A program made the position numbers and the translations under genes. The notes under the pieces are model-generated. The model did not search any database. It was not told the DNA's origin and worked only from the letters and a program-made list of their open reading frames with translations. Shown here piece by piece: positions 12,201 to 22,130 of a DNA stretch of 64,000 nucleotides. Position 1 is the first letter of the stretch; each line of letters opens with the position of its first letter. Source of the DNA: Diabrotica undecimpunctata (taxonomy: Eukaryota; Arthropoda; Insecta; Coleoptera; Chrysomelidae); assembly GCF_040954645.1 (NCBI RefSeq), contig NC_092803.1, forward strand, positions 12,525,230-12,589,229, in the 5' to 3' direction.

Positions 12201-12646
12201 AAGAAAAAAGATATTTTGTAGACCAACTTACCTGACGTAAATGTAGGTGTCAGTTTAGCTCGAAGATTTTTCCATTTATCATCCTCCAAATTCAGCAAAT
12301 GTCCACTAAGAGGATCGATTTTTTCATTGGTATATTCTCCATGATTTCTGAAATTTGCGAAGTCCTTTTGTAGGATATTCTTTGTAATTTCTATGTCTAT
12401 TGGCATATAAGCAGGCGCAAACATTTCATAAAATCCTCCGTGTCTTAAACCTTTAGATTTAAACTCATCATACAGTGATTTGTACTGATCTGTCAAACTA
12501 ATTTTTCCCACCATTAAGTCTTTAATGTTACCATAGAAAGATTCTGGTTCTATGTAGTAAAGATTCTTTCGTTTCCAGTAGGAATAACTCCATTTCTTGT
12601 ATAGATATGCCACTATACCAAGAAGTATTAACAAAGGTACCAACAT
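3077..12646 (-). CDS. P450-1: complete CYP6-like cytochrome P450 (four exons)
   Basis: Exons 12646-12232, 9337-8633, 4878-4627 and 3243-3077 join with GT/AG borders, all phase 1, into 1539 nt encoding 512 residues without a stop. Residues 1-20 form a hydrophobic ER anchor followed by a KKW..YW basic stretch. Visible motifs: W125xxxR129 (helix C), A316GFET320S (helix I oxygen-activation), E374TLR377 (helix K), FDPERF ending at F433, and the haem loop F449GEGPRMC456IG with C456 as haem ligand. Length and motifs match insect CYP6, a CYP3-clan family of microsomal monooxygenases that take electrons from NADPH-P450 reductase and commonly oxidise plant toxins and insecticides. The subfamily and substrate cannot be assigned. 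All three introns are filled with LINE relics. Confidence 0.9.
3951..4375 (+). pseudogene. LINE reverse-transcriptase relic in P450-1 intron 3
   Basis: The frame opens with YIITYANDVNIIAST, a degenerate form of the FADD active-site box (A-N-D in place of A-D-D), then jumps to a C-terminal RPKGRPKNDIW basic block. The thumb region between them is missing. It ends in a GATGATG-rich 3' tail. It is inactive and antisense to the P450. Confidence 0.55.
4627..4878 (-). CDS. P450-1 exon 3
   Basis: Begins after TTTGTAG, completing the E of ETLR, and carries PERF and the haem cysteine. It ends inside CIG at ATTG|GTAAGC. Confidence 0.9.
4944..5605 (+). pseudogene. RTE-type LINE 3' fragment in P450-1 intron 2
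   Basis: The frame reads TDTYKYLGHEIKI, TWAAFGKLSHIL and RAMERAMLNVSLRD. It meets one in-frame TGA near 5318, then continues RGRPPTRWTDDIKRVAG to EAYVQQWTGLAD. The order and motifs match the C-terminal part of the RTE copy in P450-3 intron 1, so this is a 5'-truncated relative with a nonsense mutation. It preserves the uninterrupted YKYLGH form of the site expanded by (TA)n in that other copy. Confidence 0.65.
5606..6470. other. No recognisable gene (P450-1 intron 2)
   Basis: AT-rich intronic sequence. Short LINE-like scraps are possible, but none is long enough to assign. Confidence 0.3.
6471..6536 (+). pseudogene. LINE reverse-transcriptase fragment, left half of a disrupted relic
   Basis: Encodes NLRFADDTILMQEN, a clear reverse-transcriptase active-site box, and is interrupted at 6536 by the RTE insertion. 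Reading appears to resume after 7566 as DEKIIKINNQIIAVSRF. The two halves are one older LINE split by a younger one. Confidence 0.5.
6537..7566 (+). mobile_element. 5'-truncated RTE LINE, same family as 34941-38128
   Basis: An open frame of 340 codons starts at MFEVLERSG. It includes KGLKQGCCLSPTLFKIYV, the FADDQVVVA active site, QYKYLGSIIS, TYGAECWTMT and the C-terminal KRKRGRPPNSWRREI. By eye it differs from the full-length element in P450-2 intron 3 at only about a dozen residues, and it ends in the same ATGATG-type 3' tail. It lacks the endonuclease and the fingers, so it is dead on arrival. It is antisense to P450-1 and inserted inside another LINE relic. Confidence 0.85.
7567..7740 (+). 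pseudogene. Right half of the LINE relic split at 6536
   Basis: After the RTE tail the plus strand encodes KIIKINNQIIAVSRF and then HLHECEVNCLGFIIN, which resembles the palm/thumb of the LINE whose FADD box lies at 6471-6536. Confidence 0.4.
7870..8205 (+). pseudogene. Jockey-type reverse-transcriptase fragment
   Basis: Encodes VAPQGSVIRPVLYLLYTGDIPEL, the PQGSVLGPxLY motif of jockey-clade LINEs. A broken region follows where the FADD box should be, then EETTRKLQTSVNRLH. Frameshifts and a stop make it nonfunctional. An AT-only TTAATTAA tract follows near 8236-8270. Confidence 0.5.
8633..9337 (-). CDS. P450-1 exon 2
   Basis: The acceptor TTTTAAG|GT restores a glycine codon and reads SGKMKMMFPTM. 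The exon covers helices D to J, including AGFETS, and ends VVN at AATG|GTGAGT. Confidence 0.9.
9535..9800 (+). pseudogene. LINE C-terminal fragment in P450-1 intron 1
   Basis: Encodes KIGHLRWIGYVMRLEQNDPAR, then KKRRPRKNFLDNIDKDM and RAWRRKAMNRNDVIKILEEART. This is the LRWxGHVxRM / RGRPRxxW / WRxxAxNR order seen at LINE ORF2 C-termini. A stop interrupts it. Confidence 0.6.
9801..10359. other. No recognisable gene (P450-1 intron 1)
   Basis: AT-rich. A weak tRNA A-box-like stretch occurs near 10010, but no credible B box accompanies it. Confidence 0.3.
10360..12070 (-). pseudogene. Degenerate minus-strand LINE spanning endonuclease to C-terminus
   Basis: Reading the minus strand from 12070, there are pieces of an AP-like endonuclease (SDKPEEEIEKLIDVVDKLI, later DILSDHVSVVDKFR). 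Nearer 10900-10360 lie EIQEVKSRSKMARDKFVNMK, KNLKMDTRLLRGYVF and a C-terminal HAMRRSRYRLLHLIIESKI...RGRRRPFWLRN block. The order fits one LINE in the same orientation as P450-1, broken by many frameshifts, with the reverse-transcriptase core largely eroded. Confidence 0.55.
12232..12646 (-). CDS. P450-1 exon 1
   Basis: Codes for residues 1-138 plus one base: membrane anchor, the YGN turn, and helix C WKNLR. The donor is TCAG|GTAAGT. An acceptor-like TTTTTAG lies 12 nt before the ATG. Confidence 0.9.
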
Positions 12647-12863
12647 TTTTTGTAATGCCTAAAAATATAGAAATAAAACTAGTTAATTAAATAAAGTACT
12701 AAAAAGGTATAGTAGTAAATTACAGCAATACAATCCACTAAAATAATAAAAAACAGTTAAATTTTCAGACTGGTAACTGTAATAACTCTGTAATTGATAA
12801 TCAGTCATCACTGATTATCGTCCTACCGTTACGTCCTTGTAGGACGTAAAAGAGGAAAACCAA

Positions 12864-13470
12864 ATATAATGTTGGTTGATAAAAACCCTCAAAATGTTCA
12901 CCAGAGAATCAAAATTAACAACTACACTTTAAAGCAAGTCAAAGAATTAATATATCTTGAATTGCTAGTAAATAAAACAAACACGAAAAACGACGAAGTA
13001 AAAAAACCCATAGCAATAGCAAACATGGCTCTTTATGGTCTTCAAAAATATCTGATAAATAAAAACCTAAAACGTGCAGACTTTATCCCATTAAAATGAG
13101 TAATCCTAGCTACTTGGTATCCTTAAGAGAAAAATTATTCGAAAGATTTTTGGGGCTGTAAATAAAAATGGCCTATGGCGCCAAATATACAATTTTGAAT
13201 TATACGAGCTATACACAGATTTATATATTATGAAATTTATTAAGGTGTAGATAATAAGATGGGCTGAACCCATTGCTAGGATGTCATGTAATAAGTACAC
13301 GAAGAGATTGACATTGTTAAACCCAATGAACAAAAGAGGTAAAGGAAGATCATCTAGATTCATGATGTATAAGAAGGCCTTAAGATTGTAAGGGCCATAA
13401 GATGGAGGGAAGTTACTAGGAATCGACTTCTATGCAATCAGGTTAAAATTTACAAAGGATTTTCGAGTCA
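12864..13470 (+). pseudogene. LINE thumb/C-terminal relic just upstream of P450-1
   Basis: Encodes RIKINNYTLKQVKELIYLELLVNKTN and IAIANMALYGLQKYLINKNL. These match the VxxFxYLG...RIxxANRxYxGLxxHL region of LINE reverse transcriptases, with the YLG motif damaged. A degraded KIFG and RAGHxxR-like tail follows. It begins about 220 bp 5' of the P450-1 start codon, so it lies in the promoter or a 5' intron. Confidence 0.5.
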
Positions 13471-13744
13471 ATTATGATGATGAAACAGGAAGAATGCCTT
13501 ATCATGTTTTTACTATATTGTGAATAAAGCTTCTAGACTTGAATCCTTACAGTACGTTGTTTTTACTCTATTTATGTTGCGTTAAACTTGCGTAAGGTAA
13601 ATAGACTATGACTACGACATTAAGAGGTATACACAACTGATCTACAACTTAACAAACCAGAAAACTTTCGTTAGTAACTAAAAGATCCTAAATTAATTGG
13701 TGTAAACAGATATTTACAGTCACATTAACAAACAGATAATATGT

Positions 13745-14330
13745 CGTTTTTAGTGCAAACATATTTATAATGGGTCGAAATTGGGCGTAAGAAGAATGAT
13801 CCTCATCTAGAAGGTGAAGTGCATACGTAGAATCTGTTTTTCTATTATTGAAAGTCCCTTTATGTTCTGATATACGGTTGGTTAAGATTCTACTAGTTTG
13901 ACCTATGTAAATTTGTATACATAACAGTGTATGTGCTTTTTCTGTCGGCTCTTGTTATTCCTAATATATTTGCTTATGTTATTTTTTGTTCTTAAAGTTG
14001 ATGTTACTCGTTGTTTTTTCTGTGTTTATGCAGTATACGTAATCTAACAAAAGGTATTGCGTATTTTCTGTGGTGCTGAAAAAACTAATTTTAGGGCTTT
14101 TTGTATGCAGTTTTTAGTTTAAAATTTTGTTTACTGTTTGTTCATTGTACCCATTGTTTACTGTTATGTGCTTCATGATGTTCAATTCTATCGTGAAGGT
14201 ATTTTGTTTTAATTTGATAATTTCTATTAATCTGTATAACATGCTATGGTAAGCTGCTAATCTATGTTATGTAGAAAGGGATAATCAATTATTTTTATTT
14301 ATGTCAGTTTGGGTAAGTTTATGAAATACT
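13745..14330 (-). pseudogene. Penelope-like element GIY-YIG endonuclease fragment
   Basis: The minus strand near 13990-13760 encodes VCIQIYIGQTSRILTNRI followed by EHKGTFNNRKTDSTYALHLLDEDH. This is the YIGQTGRxFxxRxxEH...NNRKTDSTYALH signature of the C-terminal endonuclease of Penelope-like elements. Frames shift, and upstream sequence to about 14330 looks like further eroded PLE. Confidence 0.6.
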
Positions 14331-14519
14331 CTTGTTTACTTTCAATGGTCATGGTTTTTAAATCTAGAAAATTTGTCGATTGATTTCATTATATTTCTAT
14401 TGTAAATTCAATATGACTATGTAGTGAAGAACGTGAATTAATGTAATATATGTACAATATCCATAAATTTTGCTAGATTTAAAAAGTATGAAATTTGAAA
14501 ACAAACATGGGTTCTCCGT

Positions 14520-15140
14520 ATTTCATAACCTTACACATACCGCCACAACCATACATAATTTATCATCCCATCCTACATAACATGAAGTAGCACTACCATA
14601 GCATGTTACATAGATTAACAGAAATTCCCATGTCACAAAATAGCTCACAATAGAATTGAATATCATTAAATAAATAACAGTAAACATTGGGTACAACGAA
14701 AAAATAATAAACAAAGTTTTAAACCAAAAACTACATAATGAAATTAGACTTTCCATCACCAGAGAAAAAAACCCAAGACCTTTTGTTACCATTAACACCA
14801 ACTTTCAAAACAAACAATAAACTAAGTAACTATATTAAGAACAAGAGTAAAAAAATACAGTGGTGTATACAAACATATATCCTTACATTGGTCTGACTGG
14901 TAGAACCTTTGACAAACGTATAGTAGACCACCAAATGGTCTGGTCTGGTCAAAAAAAAACTGGAGACAAACAACTCACCACTTCCCAACCTCCTTTAGTT
15001 AATGACTATAAAGAGTAGACACATAGTAAAAATACATCGCCAAGAAAGGCACTCTGCCGAAACAGCTGTAGTGAAAATAAATTGCAATAAATTTTGTAGA
15101 AGTGTTGAAATCAAAAGCTTTCAGTGTTTTATTGTTACTG
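14520..15140 (+). pseudogene. Penelope-like element 3' portion
   Basis: In broken plus-strand frames, LTIELNIIK, ITVNIGYNEKIINKVLNQKLH and YIGLTGRTFDKRIVDH recall the PLE connector and GIY-YIG endonuclease. The segment 15040-15120 carries GGCACTCTGCCGAAACAGC followed by TGTAGTGAAAATAAATT. It recurs in inverted orientation at 16110-16180 and marks the PLE 3' terminal repeat. Confidence 0.6.
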
Positions 15141-15360
15141 TTCCATCAAGTAGTGGTTGATGGAACAATCTATCACTTATTAATAAATGTTACATTAGCT
15201 CACCTTGGAGTAACTATACCATTTATCCTAAATAATAAAAATAACAATTTCTTTCTCACCAATAACCTCTTCAACAACAATTCAAATATTTTCTTTCAAT
15301 TTTGAAATTAATTTAACTACAAACAAAAAAAATATATTTTAGTACCTGATTAGGACTTAC

Positions 15361-15394
15361 CTGCAAAGTGTCTCTAAAACGCACAATTTATATA
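15361..15394 (-). promoter_or_regulatory. Weak candidate for the P450-1 noncoding first exon
   Basis: On the minus strand TATATAAA (15394-15387) is followed 26 nt later by TTTGCAG|GTAAGT, a strong donor. P450-1 has an acceptor-like site 12 nt before its ATG, so a noncoding exon somewhere upstream is expected. The spacing is awkward: a TSS set by this TATA would leave only a few exonic bases. The promoter, the exon or both may therefore be elsewhere. Confidence 0.2.
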
Positions 15395-16089
15395 AAATAT
15401 CAGTTTGTTTTAGTTTCAAAGGTGTAGATCTTATCTATTATAAGATAAATGTATGCTACAAAGTACAATATATACATGACTAGTAAATTTGGTAATTAGT
15501 ACAATTGTAATCTTAGTTTTCAAGGCTATTAAAAAACAATTCGAAACTTAATCACCGTTATATCAATACAAGTGAATGACCTACATATACGATTTAGTTC
15601 GATCCATCACGCAAGATACAAAGAGAAGTTTTATAGACATACTATAGACACAGACAGAATTTAATATGCAGATTTTAACATTTTTTGCAATTCAATTAGG
15701 TTATATATAGTGGTTTATAGACTATAATTAAAAGCTTTAATAAATTTTACAGTTCAAAATGAAGCACCGAGACTTAATAGTTCATTATAGCTTTTAAACA
15801 TGTCGACAGTGCTTTAGTTATGCATGTACGAAAATATAAATAGTTATGACATAAATAGTTCTTTATTAAGTCAGTAAAGTGGTATTTTATCGAAATCACC
15901 TGTTACACGTTTTGGTTCCTGATAATCTCAGGTTCATTTGATAAAATACTACTTCACTGAAGTGGGACATACTCAAAATACCTCAAACTAGGTGGAAAGA
16001 TATTTTTATATGTAATGCAGTAGCAAATATAATAAATAAGTGTTGTATTCGACCGTTACTTGATGGAAATTTATTTTATCTAACAAACA

Positions 16090-16620
16090 AGTACTGAAAA
16101 CTTTTGTTTTCAACACTTTCACAAAATTTATTATAATTTATTATCACTACAGCGGTTTCGACAGAGTGCCTTTCTCAAGTGATCTATTTTAAGTATGCGT
16201 TTACAATTGAGAAAATTAAGTTGAGAAGGGGAGAACTACTGTTTGTCTTAAGTCGGTCATTCAGTATTATATTGTTATTTTTTAATTTGTTAATTTCCAT
16301 AGATTCTAATAAAGCAAGCTTAAGGCGTTTATTTTGAATGTGAAGAATTTGAAAATGATCATTAAAATAATGGATCATGGTCTGAAAAGTGAAGTGCGTA
16401 CGTAGAATCTGTTTTTCTGTTATTGAAAGCTCTTTTGTGTGCTGCTGTACGTTTGTTAAAAGTTCTACCAGTTTGACCGATGTAAGTTTCTGGGCATTCG
16501 CCACATTTAAGTTTATATATACCACTGTGTTAGTGCTTTTTCTTTTGACTCTTGTTGTTTTCAAAGTATTTATATAATACTCACCAACCACCAGACAGCC
16601 GCCTATAAACCCCAAAGCAA
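16090..16620 (-). pseudogene. Penelope-like element C-terminus and terminal repeat
   Basis: Two minus-strand frames carry the halves. One reads GIYKLKCGECPETYIGQTGR and TDSTYALHF; the other continues FQILHIQNKRLKLALLESMEINKLKN. Together they cover a whole GIY-YIG endonuclease domain split by a frameshift near 16390. Below it (16180-16090) lies the terminal repeat with GGCACTCTGTCGAAACCGC. It faces the plus-strand PLE at 14520-15140, so two PLE 3' ends converge. Confidence 0.7.
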
Positions 16621-16826
16621 ACTAAGACGAGCACGAAGCAACATCATTTGGAAGCCCTCAAAAATCCTTAACGATTTACTCCACAATTCCACATATATGT
16701 ATAAATTGGTCTCCGATATATCAAAGATTTCTCCGTTTTTAGCGAAAATAAGGAATTATAAATTTGTAGTATCCTAAGGAATTCCTTTCGTGTATAGCGG
16801 TGTGCATAGTTTTTTGGTACTCTTAG

Positions 16827-19480
16827 TGTGCGTTCATAACGAGGCGCCGACCCTGGTTCGGACCATAGGATGCATCGCCACGTAAAATAAATGCATTCCT
16901 TTAAAAACTCCAGCGTTCACCGTCAACGCGCAGCGCCCAGCCTAGAGCCAGGTATTGGACCATGGAGTTGGACCATAGTATCCCAGCTTAGTATTTTTTC
17001 GATTCTCGTCCGTAGTACTCTACGATCGACACTACGAGATGCCGAGCACCGAGCCTCTCTGCGACCAAATAAATACATTTTATTTTAAATTCGAGGGTTC
17101 ACTTCACTATCATAGGCCAGGGAAATAAGCAAAAAAATTACTCTGTTTTTGACACTCGTCCGGCAGGCAAACGATAATTGTTTTGAGTAGTATGGACCTC
17201 TGTAACAAAAACCTATATGTTTCCTGCAGTCGATTTTTTGGACTTAATTAGTTATTAACAAATTAAGGTCAAAAAACGAACCTTTGCTTTCGTTTATCAG
17301 CAAAAAGTAAAGCATTTTAAACAAATTTTAGAAGAAAAGAAACTTATATAAGTCATATACTTATAACTTTCAAAATTGCGTTTTCTAAATGTTTATATCC
17401 TTATTTATATAACATTTATATTTTATGGAATGCTGTGTCTTATAGTGCTTAAAATATAATCAAAATTTCAAAGTGATGGGTAAAATAGTTTAAAAGTTGT
17501 TTTATTTGTTTATCCCAAATTAATTTCTTTTGCAACAATATAAGTCAGAAAATTATATAGTTTTAGTAATTGTAAGGGTAGTTTCAGGAAGAAAAAGACT
17601 TGTTCTATTATTTACATTAAAAAAAAATTAGGAAAATTAATTTTAAATATTGCAAAATAATTTTGTAATATTTAAAATTTAATTTAATAATTAATTTAAT
17701 AATAACTTTTAAACAATTTCCTGTAAGAATATTATTTTTAATATTTAAAAAGCCTGAATTTTTTTACAAATTGAAAAGTAAAAAAAAAATTGTCCTAAAA
17801 TAATTTGGGACAAAGTTAGCCTCTTTTTTTATTTAATTCATAGCAGCTTTGTTTATAAAAATTAAAAAATCTAATTAGCGCTATTTGAAAGAATATACTT
17901 TATAGTTTTAATGTATTAGCTTCTAAAAATATTGCCTTTTAATGGAATCGTCCACAAAGCTTCAAAATTTGTTCTTTAAAATCAGCCGACTTTGAAACTG
18001 GCGGAAGCTGAAGGGAGGGAGAAGAAGCTGATAACTGTATCGCTGGTCCTTTTTTATGTATTTTAACGTTTCTTTTTGAACTTGTATGTACTTTTTGCGT
18101 ACATTACGAATATGCATTAGTTCAATAAATAAATTGTCAACTAAACCACCTCATTTGTTTAATTTTTTTTTAATAATATTTAAGGTAAGTTTAAATGTAA
18201 AATAGAAATATTTCTGATTAATGTATACTTCTTTAATAAAATTGTAAATAATTTATTAATAATTTGAAATGACAGAAATAAAGTTAGAATAATTTATTTT
18301 CCCACAAATTTTACTTATATATTTTTTTATCCCATCTATGTAAATTTATCAATCTATTTTTCACAATATTGTAAGTAAATCTAATCTAATACATCTAATT
18401 TTTTAATTACAATAATTGCAAGTATTCAAATATACATTTAAAGATCATGTTATTCACAAAATGAAATTTTTACATGTTGTAAGAGACTCCCCTAGTGTCG
18501 AGTAAATGGACCATTCCATTTTGTTGAACCATTTTGTTTCGCTAATTAAATGAAATATTTACAATATTTCAAAACTATCCTGAAGAATATATCCTATATA
18601 TAAGAAGATATAAATAAAGCTGCTATAAATTAAATAAAAAAATAGGCTAACTTTGTCCCAAATTATTTTAGTACAATTATTTTTTCTTTTAAATTTGTGA
18701 AAAAATTCAGGCTTTTTAAATATAAAAAAAAATAATATTTTAACAGGCAATGGTTAAAAAGTTATTCTAATTGTTTATAAGCAAAAAAACAACATGTTTT
18801 TGCAAATATATTTTGCAATATATTTCAAATTAATTTTCTTAATTTTTTTTAATGTAAATATTAGAACAAGTCTTCTTCTTCCAGAAACTACCCTTACAAT
18901 TACTAAAACTATATAATTTTCTGACTTACATTGTTGCAAAAAAAGTTAATTTGGGATAAACAAATAAAATAACTTTTAAAATATTTGAATGATCACTTTG
19001 AAATCTTGACCGTATTTTAAGTACTATAAGACACAGCATTCCATGCAATATAAATGGTATAAGTTTATTTTCAAAAAATTTATCAACATTTATAAAAAAC
19101 CAAAATTTTTGACTTATTTTGCAACTTCTTTAGCAATAAATAAGGATAGAAACATTTAGAAAACGCTATTTTGAAAGTTTTATGTAACTTATAAATTTCT
19201 TCTCTTCTAAAATTTGTTTAAATGCTTTATTTTTTGTTGCTGATAGACGAAAATAGCAAAAATTTTCCGTTTTTTGACCTGAATTTGTTAATACATAATT
19301 AAGTCCAAAAAATCTACCACAGGAAACATATAGATTTTTGTTATAGAGGTCCATACTACTCAAATAATTGTCGTCTGCCTGGCCGGACGGGTGTCATAAA
19401 AAAATGCTTATTTTCCTGGGCTATCAGTGCTATGTTCTAGGCGAGGATACCATGCGATGGTCTCCGTAATGAACGCACCC
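16827..19480. mobile_element. Long inverted-repeat (foldback-type) element, no ORF
   Basis: The left arm 16827-17860 and the right arm 18612-19480 are inverted copies, aligning over most of their length with substitutions. The left arm has roughly 200 extra bases near its outer end. A 750-bp AT-rich spacer separates them. The outer ends read TGTGCGTTCATAAC and, inverted, GGGTGCGTTCATTAC. The flanks are TTAG on both sides (16823-16826 and 19481-19484), a possible 4-bp target duplication. There is no transposase frame, so it would be non-autonomous. The superfamily is unclear. Confidence 0.7.
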
Positions 19481-19484
19481 TTAG

Positions 19485-20209
19485 ACACCCAAGGTTGCTA
19501 CATCTCCACATCTCTATCATCATAATCTATTTGTTAGGACTTGTATAGACAATAGTGCACACAGATATTCTAAAGACTTTATTAACTAGTAAGTAGTATT
19601 TAAGTTCTACGATTTTGTTTTGTGATATTAGCTCCGATTTTGTTTATGTTATTTGAACTTTTCTCTCTTTAATACATTTTTCGTATCTTTGCATAGCTTT
19701 TTGAACCGTTAGTATTTGAGATTAAATTGAGATTTGATGTTAAATAATAGGTAAGAGCTCTCTCTTATTTAGGATATTCTTCTTGTTTGTCCTATTGTGT
19801 AGATACTAATTTTATCTACAAAAACTACATAAACATTGGCAAGAAAATAGGTCGACGAAGTTTTCAAAACTGTAATATCGCGAAAAAGAAAACTTCAACG
19901 TAGCAGTAGCAAACGCTAAAGTAGAATCGTATCAAAATGTTTACGTTCAAGTTGAACCGAGAATGGAGAAGCCAAGGTATATTAAATAATTTCATCAATG
20001 CTAGTGACGGATCTAGTCATTTGCCTTTTAGGCTGCGGGGTAATTCCAATGAAACACTAACCAGAAAAAGATCAACGCAAACGAGATACAAAATAGGTTT
20101 TCTTTAATTTTGGACCTTGATGGGGGCCCAACAAGGTCCAAATCCTTCTGTACATCAAACTCTCGTTTTTTCAACATAAGCGCCACTTGTGTAAAGACTA
20201 GGGTTATAT
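19485..20209. other. No recognisable gene
   Basis: AT-rich intergenic sequence between the inverted-repeat element and mariner. I see no coding signature. Confidence 0.35.
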
Positions 20210-21491
20210 ACGAAGATAGATTGATATTAAACTAGCCTTTGATAGATGGCGCTACTTGATACCGAATTGGTTTTGGTGTTGACATTTGCCATTCATGACA
20301 TGACGTCTGTCAAAATTTTAAGTTCTAAAAACAATTAGTTTGGTTTTTACAGCCGTCAAAAGCAAGCAAATTTTGTATTTTCGGAGAAATGGAAAAAATG
20401 GAGTATCCTTCGATGATTAAGTTCCTCCACAAAAAGAGTAAAACGAATGTGCAAATCAAAGCCGACCTAAACGAAGTTTATGGTGAGGTTGCACCGTCGT
20501 TAGCAATAGTAAAATTTTGGAAAGCTGAATTTGTTCGTGTTCGTACGAGTGTTTTTGACGATGAGCATCCCGAGAGGCCAAATAAACTCACCACGCCGGA
20601 AATGATCAACAAAGTCCATGACATGATTATGGCAGATCGTCGAATCAAGCTCCGCGAGTTAATAGAGGTCCTAAGCATTTCCTACGAACGCGTACACAAT
20701 ATGATTCACCATTATTTGGACACGAAAAAGCTATCCGCGCGATAAGTGCCACGTTTGCTGACAATCGATCAAATGCAAAAACGTGTGACCACTTCGGAGA
20801 CGCTTTTGGCGATGATACGGCGTGATCCAAAGGATTTTTTTCGCCGATTTATCACCGTTGATGAAACTTGGGTGCATTATTACACACCGGAAACCAAAGA
20901 ACAGTTAAAACTGTGGCGCAAGCGCGGCGAAGGGCCGCCGAAGAAGGCAAAGAGTGCACATTCGGCCGGTAAAGTGATGGCGACTGTTTTCTGGAATGCG
21001 AAGGGCATCATCCACATCGACTACTTCGAAAAAGGAAAAACAATCAATGGTGAGTACTACGCAGCATTATCGGATCGATTCGATGCAGAATTGTGTCGAA
21101 AACGCCCCGGTTTGGAACGCAAAAAAGTGCTCTTTCACCAAGACAATGCACCGGCTCACCGATCGGCAAAATTACACGAATTGGGCTATGAATTGGTTAA
21201 ACACTCACCGTATTCCCCACATCTTGCCGCCAGCGATTTTTTCCTGTTTCCAAACCTAAAAAATGACTCGTAGGACGCCGTTTCGGAACAAATGATGAAG
21301 TCATCGCTGAAACTTCGGCCTATTTTGAAGATCTTTAGCAAAAGTACTATTCGGATGAGATAAAAAAATTGGAACATCGTCTTACTAAGTGTACCGAGCT
21401 AAAAGGGGACTATGTTCAGAAATAAATCGATTTAATTCCAAAAAACTTGTTTTTACTATCAAAGGCTAGTTTTATGTCAATCCACCCTCGT
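20210..21491 (+). mobile_element. Decayed full-length mariner transposon
   Basis: The element runs from ACGAAGATAGATTG to its inverted partner ending at 21491. The 36-bp terminal inverted repeats match at about 31 positions and share AAACTAGCCTTTGATAG. Flanking TA dinucleotides fit the TA target-site rule of Tc1/mariner. The roughly 1.28-kb length is normal for mariner. The single gene inside is broken, so the element could move only if supplied with transposase in trans. Confidence 0.88.
20389..21426 (+). pseudogene. Mariner transposase pseudogene
   Basis: From MEKMEYPSMIKFL the frame covers the paired helix-turn-helix region. It meets TAA at 20743-20745, where family members have a tryptophan before VPRLL, and continues through VDETWVHYY (first Asp), HQDNAPAHRS (second Asp) and SPHLAASDFFLF (third Asp). 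Only 30 residues separate the last two Asp, against 34 in D34D mariners, indicating a 12-bp in-frame deletion after HRSAK. Also D is replaced by H in the YSPD motif. A frameshift follows at LKNDS near 21270; the tail GRRFGTNDEVIAETSAYFEDL resumes in another frame, with one more stop. Confidence 0.88.
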
Positions 21492-22130
21492 ATATATATT
21501 TTTGCCATGTTAGCATGTTTAAGTTATTAGAATAAATAAATTTCTAAAAATGTACTGTCCAATAATTACGAAGGATTGCTATAAGACAAGTTCTAGCTTA
21601 CCATTAACTAGATATACACACCTCACCCTAAACTCAACTAATGGTTTTACAAAGACACAGGAACTGAACAACAACCGCAGTGCACGAGAGATGCCGCAAA
21701 TAGGCGAGGTAAATTCAATGGTTTAGGTCTGATACGCTGACACGCAACTCGTTCACTAAAGGGCTAAGTACGCATGAGGAGGTGCTAAGAGCCCTATTCT
21801 CAGTAAAGCGGTCATTAACTCGCTTACAGTTCGTCCCTTTATCTAAGCACTGTTGGGTTACAGGTTAATTTGAACTTTGAACTTATGAATTATTAGTCTT
21901 CACTTAGATATGAACGTAGGTGCTTAAAGTTATTTAAAATATGCACAATGTGCTTTGATGCGGCCACTCAAGTAAATTTTTTTTCGTTTATCATTTTTTT
22001 GGTTTTGTTAATTGTTTGCTTAATTATAAAAAATTATAGATCACGATCTTAAGTATATAACAGTTTTGTCATATGCTTCTTTAGAATCGACAAATATTGT
22101 GTATCATGTATTTTTTACCTCAACTCAGCA
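21492..22130. other. Unassigned, including a less AT-rich stretch
   Basis: The part at 21650-21850 is noticeably richer in G and C than its surroundings and is probably an old repeat. It has no frame or terminal structure I can name. Confidence 0.3.
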
